From Pseudomonas sp. N3-W (GTDB lineage: Bacteria > Pseudomonadota > Gammaproteobacteria > Pseudomonadales > Pseudomonadaceae), in assembly GCF_024970185.1 (NCBI RefSeq), contig NZ_CP103965.1, positions 926,001 to 990,000 of the forward strand: 64,000 bases of DNA, read 5' to 3'. Below, piece after piece: positions 8,881-23,160 of the stretch. The notes below the pieces were generated by a model. It searched no databases. It was not told the DNA's origin and worked only from the letters and a program-made list of their open reading frames with translations. The position numbers and the translations under genes were made by a program. Positions within the stretch are counted from its first letter, which is position 1. Each line of letters starts with the position of its first letter.

Positions 8881-9187
8881 GCCGGTGGTCGACATTGAAG
8901 TGGTGTTTGCTGCCATTGATCGCCAAGTGCTGCTCACGGCGACGGTGCCGGCAGGCACAACGGTGCGGGCTGCTCTGCTGTTATCCGGTGTGGGCGCAGA
9001 ATTTCCCGAGCTGGATCTGAAGGATTGCCCGGTGGGGATCTTCGGCAAGGTGGTCGCCGATCCGGATACTCGCGTCGTTCAAGCGGGGGACCGCATCGAG
9101 ATTTACCGACCGCTGCTTGCCGATCCTAAAGAAGTTCGACGGTTGCGCGCCGCCAAGGCTGCTGAGGCGAAAGCTCGGAATCAGTAA
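8873..9187 (+). CDS. rnfH: RnfH-family ubiquitin-like protein
   Basis: A 104-residue protein of the UPF0125/RnfH family with a beta-grasp (ubiquitin-like) fold. It starts MVEPVVDIEVVFA and contains PAGTTVRAALLLSGV, the VGIFGKVVADPDTRVVQAGD stretch and IYRPLLADPKEVRRLRA, all typical. The molecular role of the family is not settled despite the name, which comes from linkage to rnf genes in Rhodobacter. The start overlaps the end of ratA. An intrinsic terminator follows the stop by about 15 bases, so this is the last gene of the transcript. Confidence 0.88.
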   Translation: MVEPVVDIEVVFAAIDRQVLLTATVPAGTTVRAALLLSGVGAEFPELDLKDCPVGIFGKVVADPDTRVVQAGDRIEIYRPLLADPKEVRRLRAAKAAEAKARNQ

Positions 9188-9202
9188 TCGACCGAACGCC
9201 AG

Positions 9203-9239
9203 GCAATAAAAAACCCGGACATGCCGGGTTTTTTATTGC
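9203..9239. terminator. Bidirectional intrinsic terminator between rnfH and bamE
   Basis: A perfect 16-base stem (GCAATAAAAAACCCGG with its complement) around a five-base loop. T-rich arms lie on both strands, so it serves the convergent rnfH and bamE transcripts. Confidence 0.92.
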
Positions 9240-9247
9240 GTCGCAAA

Positions 9248-9778
9248 TTATTGCGGCGAAGCGTCGAGCGGTGTTGGCGTCGGGACTGGAACGGTTTGTA
9301 CACCGTCGACGTCCTTCTGGATCTGGTCCAGCAACGAGCCAGGCTTGGCCGGTGTTTCTGGCTTCGGCTGCTCGGTGTTTTCTACAGGAGCGGTCACAGG
9401 AGGCGTGCCGGGTTCCTTGCCGAGAATGGCTTCGTCGCGGCTCACGCCAGGCCTGAAGTCGCCCGACAGGCTGACGAGCTGGTCGTTAGGGTTAAAGATA
9501 ACGCTGATACGTTCTTGTTGGCGTTCACCGCCACCCGGTTGCAGGCTATACAGATAATCCCAGCGATCGGCATGGAACGTGTCGGTCAGCAGAGGGTTGC
9601 CCATGATAAACCGTACTTGCCGACGGGTCATTCCCGGGCGTAACTGGTCTATCATGTCCTGCGTGACGACATTGCCCTGCTGGATGTCGATTTTGTAAAC
9701 CCCGGGGAATGAACAACCGGCGAGTGCGAGCAGTCCCACAAAGGTGAAACTGGTTAGCAAGAGCTTGGTGTTTTGCAT
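9248..9778 (-). CDS. bamE: Outer-membrane assembly lipoprotein BamE (OmlA/SmpA)
   Basis: A 176-residue lipoprotein. A signal peptide ends in the lipobox LALAGC with the acylated Cys at position 22. The SmpA/OmlA domain follows (about 28-115), with [20 protein letters not shown] and [21 protein letters not shown]. BamE is an accessory subunit of the BAM complex that inserts beta-barrel proteins in the outer membrane. The C-terminal 50 residues are a Pro/Thr/Glu-rich tail that E. coli BamE lacks. The gene is divergent from fur with about 97 bases between them, an arrangement conserved in Pseudomonas. Confidence 0.93.
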   Translation of the reverse strand: MQNTKLLLTSFTFVGLLALAGCSFPGVYKIDIQQGNVVTQDMIDQLRPGMTRRQVRFIMGNPLLTDTFHADRWDYLYSLQPGGGERQQERISVIFNPNDQLVSLSGDFRPGVSRDEAILGKEPGTPPVTAPVENTEQPKPETPAKPGSLLDQIQKDVDGVQTVPVPTPTPLDASPQ

Positions 9779-9875
9779 CGGTGGGCGACTTCCACTATCT
9801 TGGCTGGGACAACGTAAACGCCGATCATACCCGCATTAAGAGAAGCTGCGAAGCAGCATCGCGAGAAAGCTGACC

Positions 9876-10280
9876 ATGGTTGAAAATAGCGAACTACGCA
9901 AAGCCGGCCTCAAAGTGACCCTGCCACGGGTCAAGATTCTGCAAATGCTCGATTCCGCCGAGCAGCGTCACATGAGTGCCGAAGACGTTTACAAGGCGTT
10001 GATGGACGCTGGTGAGGACGTCGGTCTGGCCACGGTTTACCGTGTACTGACTCAGTTCGAGGCAGCTGGCCTTGTGGTGCGACATAACTTCGACGGCGGC
10101 CATGCGGTCTTCGAACTGGACGACGGCAAGCATCACGACCATATGGTCAACGTCGAAACCAGTGAAGTGATCGAGTTCTTCGACGAAGAGATCGAGCGAC
10201 TGCAAAAGGCAATCGTCGATAAGTATGGCTTCGAGATGGTTGATCACAATCTGGTGCTGTACGTACGCAAGAAAAAGTAA
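9876..10280 (+). CDS. fur: Ferric uptake regulator Fur
   Basis: A 134-residue Fur protein, the usual pseudomonad length. The N-terminal winged helix includes GLKVTLPRVKILQ and GLATVYRVLTQFEAAGLV. The C-terminal dimerisation domain has the metal-site cluster KHHDHMV and the late VDHNLVLYV. With Fe2+ it represses iron-uptake genes, probably including the piu cluster later in this window. The translated protein contains no cysteine at all, so the CxxC structural zinc site of E. coli Fur is absent; loss of CxxC is known in Pseudomonas Fur. Confidence 0.97.
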   Translation: MVENSELRKAGLKVTLPRVKILQMLDSAEQRHMSAEDVYKALMDAGEDVGLATVYRVLTQFEAAGLVVRHNFDGGHAVFELDDGKHHDHMVNVETSEVIEFFDEEIERLQKAIVDKYGFEMVDHNLVLYVRKKK

Positions 10281-10288
10281 GCATGTCG

Positions 10289-10339
10289 CGCGAACTCTGG
10301 TTCGCGAAACGAACGAAGGCGACCCCAGGGTCGCCTTCG
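10289..10339. terminator. Two hairpins between convergent fur and recN
   Basis: A first perfect 7-base stem (CGCGAAC/GTTCGCG) is followed by a perfect 11-base stem (CGAAGGCGACC with its complement, loop CCAG). The T-runs are weak, so these may act as bidirectional terminators or mRNA end protectors for the convergent genes. Confidence 0.7.
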
Positions 10340-10354
10340 TGCTGTCCGTTCGTC

Positions 10355-12028
10355 TTAAATTTTTGCAGTAACGACCATTTTCTTCGCGTGAGCCAAGGAT
10401 TCCTTGGTGAGGTCGATGCCCCCCAGCATGCGCGCGACTTCTTCGACCCGTTCGCTCTTGCTGAGCTTCGAGACGGCAGTATGGGTCGCGTCCTGGCCAC
10501 GTACCTTGTGCACGAACAGGTGCTGGTGGCCCTGCGCGGCCACTTGCGGCAGGTGAGTCACCGTCAGTACCTGGCCGCGCTCACCGAGTCGGCGTAACAG
10601 TTGGCCAACGATTTCCGCTGTAGGGCCGCCGATGCCCACGTCTACTTCGTCAAACACCAGTGTTGGAACCCGGGAGGTCTGGGCAGTGATCACCTGAATG
10701 GCCAGGCTGATCCGCGACAGCTCGCCGCCGGAGGCTACTTTGGCCAGGGCTTTCAGCGGCTGGCCCGGGTTGGCGCTGACCAATAATTCCACCTGTTCAA
10801 GGCCGTTGTGCAGCAGTTCGTCGCTGCTGTTGGGGCGCAGCTCGATGGTGAAGCGGCCACCGGGCATGCCCAAGCGCTGGATCTCCTGCTCCACGGCGCT
10901 GGCCAGGTTGCCGGAGGCCTGATGACGCAAATCGCTCAGCTCGCGGGCCTTCTCCTGATAATGACGAGCGTAGGAGGCCAGCTCTTCACTCAGGCGCTCG
11001 ATGGATTCGTCGTTGGCGTTCAGGGTCTCGATTTCATCCAGCAAGCGTTGCTGCATCTCGGCGACGTCGGTCGGCTGGATGCGGTGTTTGCGTGCCATGG
11101 TGTAGATCGCATCAAGGCGTTCTTCCAGGTATTGCAGTCGCGCCGGGTCGGCATCGAAGTTGTCCAGGAACCGGTTCAGCTCGCCAACGGCTTCTTCGAC
11201 CTGAATCTGGGCGCTGGTCAGCAGGCTGCTGGCTTCGCCCAGCGCGCCGATTGAGTTGTTCACGCTCGACAGGCGATTAAGGCTGGCGGTGAGGGCGTTC
11301 AATACATTGCCGGAATCACTTTCGCTGCATTGCTCGACCACCTGGCGGCAGATCCCGAGCAAGGTCTCGGCATTGGTCAGGTTTTTGTGTTCCTGCTCAA
11401 GCTGTTCCAGTTCGTTTTCGCCCAGGCCGAGGTTTTCCAGCTCTTCAAGCTGATAGCTGAGCAATTGATGGCGGGCGCGCTGCTCATCGCCGGAGTTGGA
11501 CAGGCGCTCCAGTTCCTGGCGGGTCTGGCGCCAGCGTTGGGCTGCAAGCTGCACCTGGCGGGCAAGGTCGGTAGCGCCGGCATATTCGTCGAGGAGCCGA
11601 CGATGGGTATCGGTCTTGAGCAGGGATTGGTGTTCGTGCTGGCTGTGGATGTCGATCAGTAGCTCACCCAGCGCCTTGAGGTCGCCGAGCGGGCAGGGCG
11701 TGCCATTGATATAGCCGCGCGAGCGACCTTCGGCGGTGATTACCCGGCGCAGGATGCACGGGCCGTCGCTTTCCAGATCGCGCTCGGCGAGCCACGCACT
11801 GGCTTCCGGGATGTCGATCAGGTCGAAGGTGGCCAGGATGTCGGCCTTGTCGGCCCCGGGGCGGACCACGCCGCTGTCGGCGCGATCACCGAGGGTCAGG
11901 CCCAGGGCGTCGAGCATGATCGATTTGCCGGCGCCGGTTTCCCCCGTGATCACGCTCATGCCGCGATCGAGTTCGAGATCGAGATGTTCAACGATGGCGT
12001 AGTTGTGTACGGACAGGTGCACCAGCAT
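10355..12028 (-). CDS. recN: DNA repair protein RecN
   Basis: A 557-residue SMC-like ATPase used in double-strand break repair. Walker A is GETGAGKS at residues 29-36. The middle is a long coiled coil (about 150-360). The C-terminal half has the ABC signature ASGGELSRISLA and Walker B TLVFDEVDVGIGG, followed by the D-loop/H-loop TVTHLPQVAAQG. Full length for the family. The ATG start is clear, MLVHLSVHNYAIVEHL. It is convergent with fur and divergent from grpE. I did not find a convincing LexA box upstream. Confidence 0.97.
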   Translation of the reverse strand: MLVHLSVHNYAIVEHLDLELDRGMSVITGETGAGKSIMLDALGLTLGDRADSGVVRPGADKADILATFDLIDIPEASAWLAERDLESDGPCILRRVITAEGRSRGYINGTPCPLGDLKALGELLIDIHSQHEHQSLLKTDTHRRLLDEYAGATDLARQVQLAAQRWRQTRQELERLSNSGDEQRARHQLLSYQLEELENLGLGENELEQLEQEHKNLTNAETLLGICRQVVEQCSESDSGNVLNALTASLNRLSSVNNSIGALGEASSLLTSAQIQVEEAVGELNRFLDNFDADPARLQYLEERLDAIYTMARKHRIQPTDVAEMQQRLLDEIETLNANDESIERLSEELASYARHYQEKARELSDLRHQASGNLASAVEQEIQRLGMPGGRFTIELRPNSSDELLHNGLEQVELLVSANPGQPLKALAKVASGGELSRISLAIQVITAQTSRVPTLVFDEVDVGIGGPTAEIVGQLLRRLGERGQVLTVTHLPQVAAQGHQHLFVHKVRGQDATHTAVSKLSKSERVEEVARMLGGIDLTKESLAHAKKMVVTAKI

Positions 12029-12187
12029 AAAGGCCGCTCCCAGGCTTTAGGTCTGGTTATTTATACAGTGTTTTGTTTCTGGCTGACAATGCCCTCGATC
12101 GGCTCGATTTGCCTGATCCGACGAAATACGTGGCGCACCAGGCAATGACAATGCAGCTCTTTTTGTAGGGTTAATCATTGTGAGCCC

Positions 12188-12215
12188 CTTGAAGCCCGAT
12201 TTTGCGGCCCCATAT
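12188..12215 (+). promoter_or_regulatory. Sigma-32 heat-shock promoter for grpE
   Basis: A -35 element CTTGAAG, a 13-base spacer and a -10 element CCCCATAT closely match the sigma-32 consensus (CTTGAAA, 13-17 bases, CCCCATNT). It lies about 55 bases before the grpE ATG. Confidence 0.85.
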
Positions 12216-12268
12216 AGCTGTGCAGAAGCGCGAGTTGAGCTCGCGGACGATATTGAAAGGAGAAATCT

Positions 12269-12835
12269 ATGGCTGACGAACAGACAGTGGATACGCAAAA
12301 TCTAGACGCCAACCAGGGCCCAGCGGCTTCGGGTGAAGACCTGGCGGCTCGTGTACAAGTGCTCGAAGAGCAGCTGGCAGGCGCGCAGGATCAGGCTTTG
12401 CGTGTTGCCGCCGATCTGCAGAACGTCCGCCGTCGCGCCGAGCAGGATGTAGAAAAGGCTCACAAGTTCGCGCTGGAGAAATTCGCCGGCGACCTGCTGC
12501 CGATCATCGACAGCCTGGAGCGTGGCCTGGAGTTGTCCAACCCGGACGACGAAAGCATCCGCCCAATGCGCGAAGGCATCGAGCTGACCCTGAAAATGTT
12601 CCAGGACACCCTGAAGCGTTATCAGCTGGAAGCGATCGATCCGCATGGCGAACCGTTCAACGCCGTTCATCATCAGGCGATGGCCATGCAAGAGAGCGCC
12701 GACGTCGAGCCGAACAGCGTACTCAAGGTTTTCCAGAAGGGTTATCAGCTCAATGGACGCCTGCTGCGCCCGGCCATGGTCGTGGTCAGCAAGGCTCCAG
12801 CGCCTGTTTCGCCATCGATTGACGAGCAGGCTTGA
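12269..12835 (+). CDS. grpE: Nucleotide exchange factor GrpE
   Basis: A 188-residue co-chaperone that releases ADP from DnaK. The N-terminal 60 residues are acidic and helical. The GrpE core follows with the long dimer helix ([20 protein letters not shown]), [20 protein letters not shown] and the beta domain ending in [15 protein letters not shown]. The AGGAGAAATCT ribosome site precedes the ATG. It opens the grpE-dnaK-dnaJ heat-shock cluster under its own sigma-32 promoter. There is no hrcA gene upstream, consistent with sigma-32 control in gammaproteobacteria. Confidence 0.97.
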   Translation: MADEQTVDTQNLDANQGPAASGEDLAARVQVLEEQLAGAQDQALRVAADLQNVRRRAEQDVEKAHKFALEKFAGDLLPIIDSLERGLELSNPDDESIRPMREGIELTLKMFQDTLKRYQLEAIDPHGEPFNAVHHQAMAMQESADVEPNSVLKVFQKGYQLNGRLLRPAMVVVSKAPAPVSPSIDEQA

Positions 12836-12858
12836 AATCCGCCGCAAGGCCCCCATTT
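12831..12858 (+). promoter_or_regulatory. Sigma-32 promoter for dnaK overlapping the grpE stop codon
   Basis: The -35 is an exact CTTGAAA in which TGA is the grpE stop codon. After 13 bases comes CCCCATTT as the -10. This matches the sigma-32 consensus better than the grpE promoter and lies about 80 bases before the dnaK start. Confidence 0.9.
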
Positions 12859-12937
12859 ATAAGTCAAGCGTTTAAGTGCTACCGCAGTTAGCCACCACTG
12901 CTGCGGCATCCAAATCCAAAGTTTCGGGAGAGTAAAC

Positions 12938-14854
<1,917 letters not shown>

Positions 14855-14908
14855 GTTGTTGGTCGGCCGGTTGACTGCCTTCGGGCGGTGACTGGTAGGA
14901 TGTCGCCG

Positions 14909-14928
14909 CGCGGGAGCTTGCTCCCGCG
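14909..14928. repeat. Single REP-like palindrome between dnaK and dnaJ
   Basis: CGCGGGAGC-TT-GCTCCCGCG is a perfect 9-base palindrome with the same GGGAGCTTGCTCCC core as the doublet between lldR and smpB. It lies in the 299-base dnaK-dnaJ gap and probably weakens read-through. I see no second copy nearby and no sigma-32 promoter for dnaJ. Confidence 0.7.
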
Positions 14929-15153
14929 TTGGCGTGTCTGGAACACGCGAATTTTTACAGCATGCGACAAGCGTTCGGGTGCTGCGTGGTATGGCCGGAA
15001 ATGCTCCTGCTTTTCGAGCCACAGGTACCGCATCGAATCAAAGACCAGGATCGTTGAATTGACGTGAGTTGGGTCCGGGCCTGTATTGGGGCTCAACGAG
15101 TTTGGCGAAGCTCAGGAGGGGTTTGCCGAACGTCCTTAAGAGTGCAAAGACTT

Positions 15154-16278
15154 ATGGCAAAGCGTGACTATTACGAAGTATTGGGTGTTGAGCGCGGCTC
15201 AAGCGAAGCGGACCTGAAAAAGGCCTACCGTCGCCTGGCGATGAAGCATCACCCGGACCGTAATCCCGATGACAAAGCGTCGGAAGAAATGTTCAAAGAG
15301 GCCAACGAGGCCTATGAAGTTCTGTCTGATTCCAGCAAGCGCGCGGCGTATGACCAGTATGGTCATGCCGGTGTCGACCCAAGCATGGGTGGCGGCGGTG
15401 CCGGGTTTGGCGGTCAGAACTTCTCCGATATTTTTGGTGACGTCTTCAGTGACTTCTTCGGTGGTGGTCGCGGCGGTTCCCGTGGCGGCGCTCAGCGCGG
15501 CAGCGATCTGCGTTACACCCTGGAGCTGAACCTGGAAGAAGCGGTACGCGGCACGACTGTGAATATCCGCGTTCCGACACTGGTCAACTGCAAGCCGTGC
15601 GACGGTTCGGGTGCCAAGAAAGGCTCGGCGCCAATCACCTGCCCGACCTGTGGCGGCATTGGCCAGGTTCGTATGCAGCAAGGCTTCTTCTCGGTGCAGC
15701 AGACCTGCCCGCGTTGCCATGGCCAGGGCAAGATCATTTCCGATCCGTGCGACTCCTGCCACGGCGAAGGCCGTGTCGAAGAGTACAAGACCCTGTCCGT
15801 GAAAGTGCCTGCCGGCGTTGATACCGGTGATCGCATTCGTCTGTCCGGTGAAGGCGAGGCGGGTGCCCAGGGCGGTCCGACTGGCGACCTGTATGTCGTG
15901 ATCAATGTGCGCGAACACGCAATCTTCCAGCGTGACGGCAAGCATCTGTTCTGCGAAGTGCCGATCAGCTTCGTCGACGCGGCATTGGGCGGCGAGTTGG
16001 AGATTCCGACCCTCGACGGTCGCGTCAAACTGAAAATCCCGGAAGGGACTCAGACCGGTAAACAGTTCCGTGTGCGTGGCAAGGGCGTTGCGCCAGTACG
16101 TGGTGGTGGCGCAGGCGATCTGATGTGCCGTGTTGCCGTCGAAACCCCGGTCAACCTGGGTCGTCGTCAGCGTGAATTGCTCGAGGAGTTCCGCAGTTCG
16201 CTGGCGGACGACAACAGCCACTCGCCGAAAACCACGGGCTGGTTTGAAGGCGTGAAGCGGTTCTTCGGCGATTTGTAA
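15154..16278 (+). CDS. dnaJ: Chaperone DnaJ (Hsp40)
   Basis: A 374-residue class A J-protein. The J domain has HPD at residues 33-35. A Gly/Phe-rich segment follows (about 70-115). The zinc domain has four motifs: [24 protein letters not shown] and CDSCHGEG. Two beta-barrel substrate domains complete it. The start [11 protein letters not shown] is fixed by homology; a longer frame with 30 extra residues is spurious. The ribosome site is weak (GTGCAAAGACTT). It stimulates DnaK ATPase. dapB follows nine bases later. Confidence 0.98.
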   Translation: MAKRDYYEVLGVERGSSEADLKKAYRRLAMKHHPDRNPDDKASEEMFKEANEAYEVLSDSSKRAAYDQYGHAGVDPSMGGGGAGFGGQNFSDIFGDVFSDFFGGGRGGSRGGAQRGSDLRYTLELNLEEAVRGTTVNIRVPTLVNCKPCDGSGAKKGSAPITCPTCGGIGQVRMQQGFFSVQQTCPRCHGQGKIISDPCDSCHGEGRVEEYKTLSVKVPAGVDTGDRIRLSGEGEAGAQGGPTGDLYVVINVREHAIFQRDGKHLFCEVPISFVDAALGGELEIPTLDGRVKLKIPEGTQTGKQFRVRGKGVAPVRGGGAGDLMCRVAVETPVNLGRRQRELLEEFRSSLADDNSHSPKTTGWFEGVKRFFGDL

Positions 16279-17094
<816 letters not shown>

Positions 17095-17108
17095 GATGCG
17101 CCCGAAAT

Positions 17109-17140
17109 CGGGCTCGAACCCAGTATTTGAGCCCGGTTTT
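17109..17140 (+). terminator. Hairpin with T-run downstream of dapB
   Basis: CGGGCTC and GAGCCCG form a 7-base stem over a 13-base loop, followed by GTTTT. It begins about 15 bases after the dapB stop and is the likely dapB terminator. Confidence 0.65.
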
Positions 17141-17214
17141 ACTCCGCCAAGCGACGTCCTGTCGCATTCCATAGCCTTTCAGGCTCATTGGCGGTAGACC
17201 AAAAAAGCCTTTTT

Positions 17215-17247
17215 CTGTAAGCTACAGCTTTAGTGTGTCCACTAAAA
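17215..17247 (+). other. Two small tandem dyads upstream of the carA leader terminator
   Basis: CTGTA-AGC-TACAG (17215-17227) is followed at once by TTTAGTG-TGTC-CACTAAA (17229-17246). They could be operator half-sites or nascent RNA hairpins. I could not assign a promoter with confidence here. Confidence 0.4.
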
Positions 17248-17357
17248 GCGCGCAGAATAATTCAGTGAAGAAGCGGGGTGACGTGTCCATACGTCACTCC
17301 GCTTTTTTGCAACCTGCGATCGCCCTTTCAGGCTTTATTTACGGGAGGTCTTCTTGA
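17235..17357 (+). CDS. Possible carA leader peptide (40 codons)
   Basis: A GTG-started frame of 40 codons ([20 protein letters not shown] and onward) runs through the terminator hairpin at 17272-17308. It ends in a TGA that overlaps the TTG start of carA (TTGA). If translated, ribosomes would cover the hairpin and end on the carA start, coupling leader and carA translation. There is no strong ribosome site before the GTG, and an open frame of this length could arise by chance. I regard it as a candidate only. Confidence 0.35.
   Translation: MSTKSAQNNSVKKRGDVSIRHSAFLQPAIALSGFIYGRSS
17272..17308 (+). terminator. Intrinsic terminator in the carA leader, possible attenuator
   Basis: A 13-base stem (AGCGGGGTGACGT with ACGTCACTCCGCT, one G-U pair), a six-base loop and a T6 tract. 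It ends only 45 bases before the carA start and about 180 bases after dapB, whose own terminator lies closer. That placement suggests attenuation of carA rather than simple dapB termination. Confidence 0.8.
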
Positions 17358-18490
17358 CTAAGCCAGCCATACTCGCCCTTGCTGATGGCAGCATTTTTCG
17401 CGGCGAAGCCATTGGAGCCGACGGTCAAACCGTTGGTGAGGTGGTGTTTAACACCGCAATGACCGGCTATCAGGAAATCCTTACCGATCCTTCCTACGCC
17501 CAACAGATCGTTACCCTGACTTACCCGCACATCGGCAATACCGGCACCACGCCGGAAGATGCCGAGTCCGACCGCGTCTGGTCCGCTGGCCTGGTCATCC
17601 GTGACCTGCCACTGGTTGCGAGCAACTGGCGTAACACGATGTCCCTGTCCGACTACCTGAAAGCCAACAACGTTGTGGCAATCGCCGGTATCGACACCCG
17701 CCGCCTGACGCGCATCCTGCGTGAGAAAGGCGCACAGAACGGCTGCATCATGGCCGGTGACAACATTTCCGAAGAAGCCGCCATCGCTGCCGCACAGGGT
17801 TTCCCTGGCCTCAAAGGCATGGACCTGGCGAAAGTCGTCAGCACCAAAGAGCAGTACGAGTGGCGCTCGACCGTCTGGGATTTGAAAACCGACAGCCACG
17901 CGACCATCGACGCTTCCGAGCTGCCGTACCACGTGGTTGCCTACGACTACGGCGTCAAGCTGAACATCCTGCGCATGCTGGTCGAGCGCGGTTGCCGCGT
18001 CACCGTTGTGCCGGCTCAGACGCCAGCCGCCGACGTACTGGCGATGAAGCCGGACGGTGTATTCCTGTCCAACGGCCCAGGTGATCCGGAGCCATGCGAC
18101 TATGCGATCCAGGCAATCAAGGACGTGCTGGAAACCGAAATTCCGGTGTTCGGCATCTGCCTCGGTCACCAGCTGCTGGCTCTGGCCTCCGGCGCCAAGA
18201 CTCTGAAAATGGGCCACGGCCACCACGGTGCCAATCACCCGGTTCAGGATCTGGACACCGGTGTCGTGATGATCACCAGCCAGAACCACGGTTTTGCGGT
18301 AGACGAAGCGACCCTGCCAGCCAACGTTCGAGCGATTCACAAATCGCTGTTCGACGGCACCCTGCAAGGGATCGAACGTACCGACAAGAGTGCCTTCAGC
18401 TTCCAGGGGCACCCTGAAGCCAGCCCTGGCCCGAACGACGTAGCGCCACTGTTTGATCGCTTCATCAACGAGATGGCCAAGCGACGCTGA
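17354..18490 (+). CDS. carA: Carbamoyl-phosphate synthase small subunit
   Basis: A 378-residue glutaminase subunit that supplies ammonia to CarB for carbamoyl phosphate, the precursor of arginine and pyrimidines. The N-terminal CPSase domain begins [16 protein letters not shown]. The class I amidotransferase domain has the nucleophile Cys269 in GICLGHQLL and the His/Glu pair in [11 protein letters not shown]. The start is a TTG at the first position of homology, preceded by GGGAGGTCTTC. An upstream leader carries a terminator hairpin. It is followed by carB after a 119-base gap with a hairpin; the extra orf I recall between carA and carB in P. aeruginosa is absent. Confidence 0.97.
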   Translation: MTKPAILALADGSIFRGEAIGADGQTVGEVVFNTAMTGYQEILTDPSYAQQIVTLTYPHIGNTGTTPEDAESDRVWSAGLVIRDLPLVASNWRNTMSLSDYLKANNVVAIAGIDTRRLTRILREKGAQNGCIMAGDNISEEAAIAAAQGFPGLKGMDLAKVVSTKEQYEWRSTVWDLKTDSHATIDASELPYHVVAYDYGVKLNILRMLVERGCRVTVVPAQTPAADVLAMKPDGVFLSNGPGDPEPCDYAIQAIKDVLETEIPVFGICLGHQLLALASGAKTLKMGHGHHGANHPVQDLDTGVVMITSQNHGFAVDEATLPANVRAIHKSLFDGTLQGIERTDKSAFSFQGHPEASPGPNDVAPLFDRFINEMAKRR

Positions 18491-18510
18491 TCGCTGGCCT
18501 TGATGTTGCA

Positions 18511-18554
18511 AAGCTTGAGGGTGGTCCCGGCTATCGGCGGCCCCCTCAAGGCTT
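18511..18554 (+). other. Hairpin between carA and carB
   Basis: AAGCTTGAGGG pairs with CCCTCAAGGCTT (one bulge) around a GC-rich loop. It has no T-tract. It may set the carA:carB ratio or stabilise one side of a processed mRNA. Confidence 0.5.
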
Positions 18555-18609
18555 CACAGATTGAACAAGACGGCTTGCCGACTGACCTGCGGATTTGAGT
18601 GACAAACCC

Positions 18610-21827
<3,218 letters not shown>

Positions 21828-21831
<4 letters not shown>

Positions 21832-22304
21832 TCAAATACCCAATGACCGTCCAGGGCGCCAAAGCCCTGGAAGAAGAGCACGCTCACCTGACCAAGGTCG
21901 TCCGTCCGAAGCTCAGCCAGGACATCGGTACGGCCCGCGAGTTGGGTGACCTCAAGGAAAACGCCGAATACCATGCTGCCCGCGAGCAGCAAGGTATGGT
22001 TGAGGCGCGCATTCGTGACATTGAAGGCCGTATCCAGAACCAGGTGGTCATCGACGTCACGACCATTCCTCATACCGGTAAAGTGATTTTCGGTACCACG
22101 GTTGAAATCGCCAACGTCGAAACCGACGAAAGCGTGACCTACCAGATCGTGGGCGAGGATGAAGCTGACTTCAAACTGGGTAAAATCTCTGTCGGTTCGC
22201 CGCTTGCCCGCGCCTTGATTGCCAAGGAAGAGGGTGATGTGGTTTCCGTGAAAACGCCTGGTGGCGTTATCGAGTACGAGATTGTCGAAGTTCGCCACGT
22301 CTGA
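21828..22304 (+). CDS. greA: Transcript cleavage factor GreA
   Basis: A 158-residue factor that rescues backtracked RNA polymerase. The N-terminal coiled coil carries the acidic tip ([20 protein letters not shown]). The C-terminal FKBP-like domain has [17 protein letters not shown] and ends in YEIVEVRHV. Its ATG overlaps the carB stop, so carA-carB-greA form one transcript, as I recall for P. aeruginosa. Confidence 0.97.
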
Positions 22305-22332
22305 AAGAAGGCGCCCGCTACGTGCGGGCGCC

Positions 22333-22737
22333 ATGCTTTGGCAATTGACTCAGATGTTGTGGGTGGGTGGCCTGTGGTTGTTACATATCGGTCTGCTGCC
22401 GGCGTTGGGCAAGATTGGCCTGGCGCCGCTGCTGATCGATGAAATCGAAGACATGCTTGATGCACTGATGGTGGGACTCTCCACAGTGTGCGTGATAGTT
22501 CAGGCTTTGGTGCTGGTACAGGCCGAGGGCCTTGTCAGTCTATGGCAGGATATTCGCGGGCAATTGCTGCTGGCGGCGATGGGTGCGTCTGCGATGTATT
22601 TCGCGGTGCGCTTCGGCTGGCCGGAATCGGCTCGCTGGCAGTTGTTCAGCTATCTTGTGCTGGGGCTTTCCGGGCTGGTGCTGGTACTGCAGCCAGTGCC
22701 AGGATGGAGCGGCAGGGTGCGCGAAGCACACCCTTGA
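22333..22737 (+). CDS. Small integral membrane protein (DUF4149-like)
   Basis: A 134-residue protein with four predicted transmembrane segments: MLWVGGLWLLHIGLLPAL, a second after the acidic IDEIEDMLDAL, ILLLAAMGASAMYF-like LLLAAMGASAMYF, and YLVLGLSGLVLVL. It resembles the DUF4149 family found next to greA and yhbY in pseudomonads. Function unknown. The start MLWQLTQMLW is chosen because a longer frame overlaps greA. It is 28 bases after greA and convergent with yhbY nine bases away. Confidence 0.72.
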   Translation: MLWQLTQMLWVGGLWLLHIGLLPALGKIGLAPLLIDEIEDMLDALMVGLSTVCVIVQALVLVQAEGLVSLWQDIRGQLLLAAMGASAMYFAVRFGWPESARWQLFSYLVLGLSGLVLVLQPVPGWSGRVREAHP

Positions 22738-22746
22738 CCCTTGTCA

Positions 22747-23055
22747 TCACTTGAAGCGATGGACGTTCGACAGCTGCTTGTTGACGCTGAAGTTCTTGCG
22801 GTAAATCAGTGCCATCTTGCCGATGACCTGAACCAGATCCGCTTTGCCGACCTTGCACAGTTCTGCAATGGTCACCAGACGTGATTCGCGATCGAGGATG
22901 TTGAGCTTGATTTTAATCAGCTCGTGATCCGCCAGCGCGCGTTCAAGTTCGGCTAACACACCTTCAGTCAAACCATTGTCGGCCACAATCAAAACTGGTT
23001 TCAGATGATGGCCAATGGATTTGTACTGTTTCTTCTGCTCTTGAGTGAGCGGCAT
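22747..23055 (-). CDS. yhbY: CRS1-YhbY domain RNA-binding protein
   Basis: A 102-residue single-domain protein. It starts MPLTQEQKKQYKSIGHHLKP, then VLIVADNGLTEGVLAELERAL and ADHELIKIKLN, with the GxxG-like loop region typical of the fold. E. coli YhbY associates with pre-50S ribosomal particles. It is divergent from rlmE with about 105 bases between, and convergent with the membrane protein gene. Pairing with rlmE, another large-subunit maturation gene, fits a ribosome role. Confidence 0.92.
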   Translation of the reverse strand: MPLTQEQKKQYKSIGHHLKPVLIVADNGLTEGVLAELERALADHELIKIKLNILDRESRLVTIAELCKVGKADLVQVIGKMALIYRKNFSVNKQLSNVHRFK

Positions 23056-23160
23056 AATCTGACCCCTGCGTCTGATCTTGTAAAAAGCGGCGGCCAGTTT
23101 ACCCGAGCGAGTCCGGGACCGCCCAGTTAATCACGACCCGTTTTATTTTCGAGGTGGCCC

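Noticed and set aside
8446..9187. Toxin-antitoxin operon (RatA as toxin, RnfH as antitoxin)
   Set aside because: Gene names suggest it, but no antitoxin fold is present in RnfH and both families are conserved housekeeping proteins.
15064..15153. 30-residue N-terminal extension of DnaJ
   Set aside because: J domains start at MAKRDYY; the added residues lack homology and a ribosome site.
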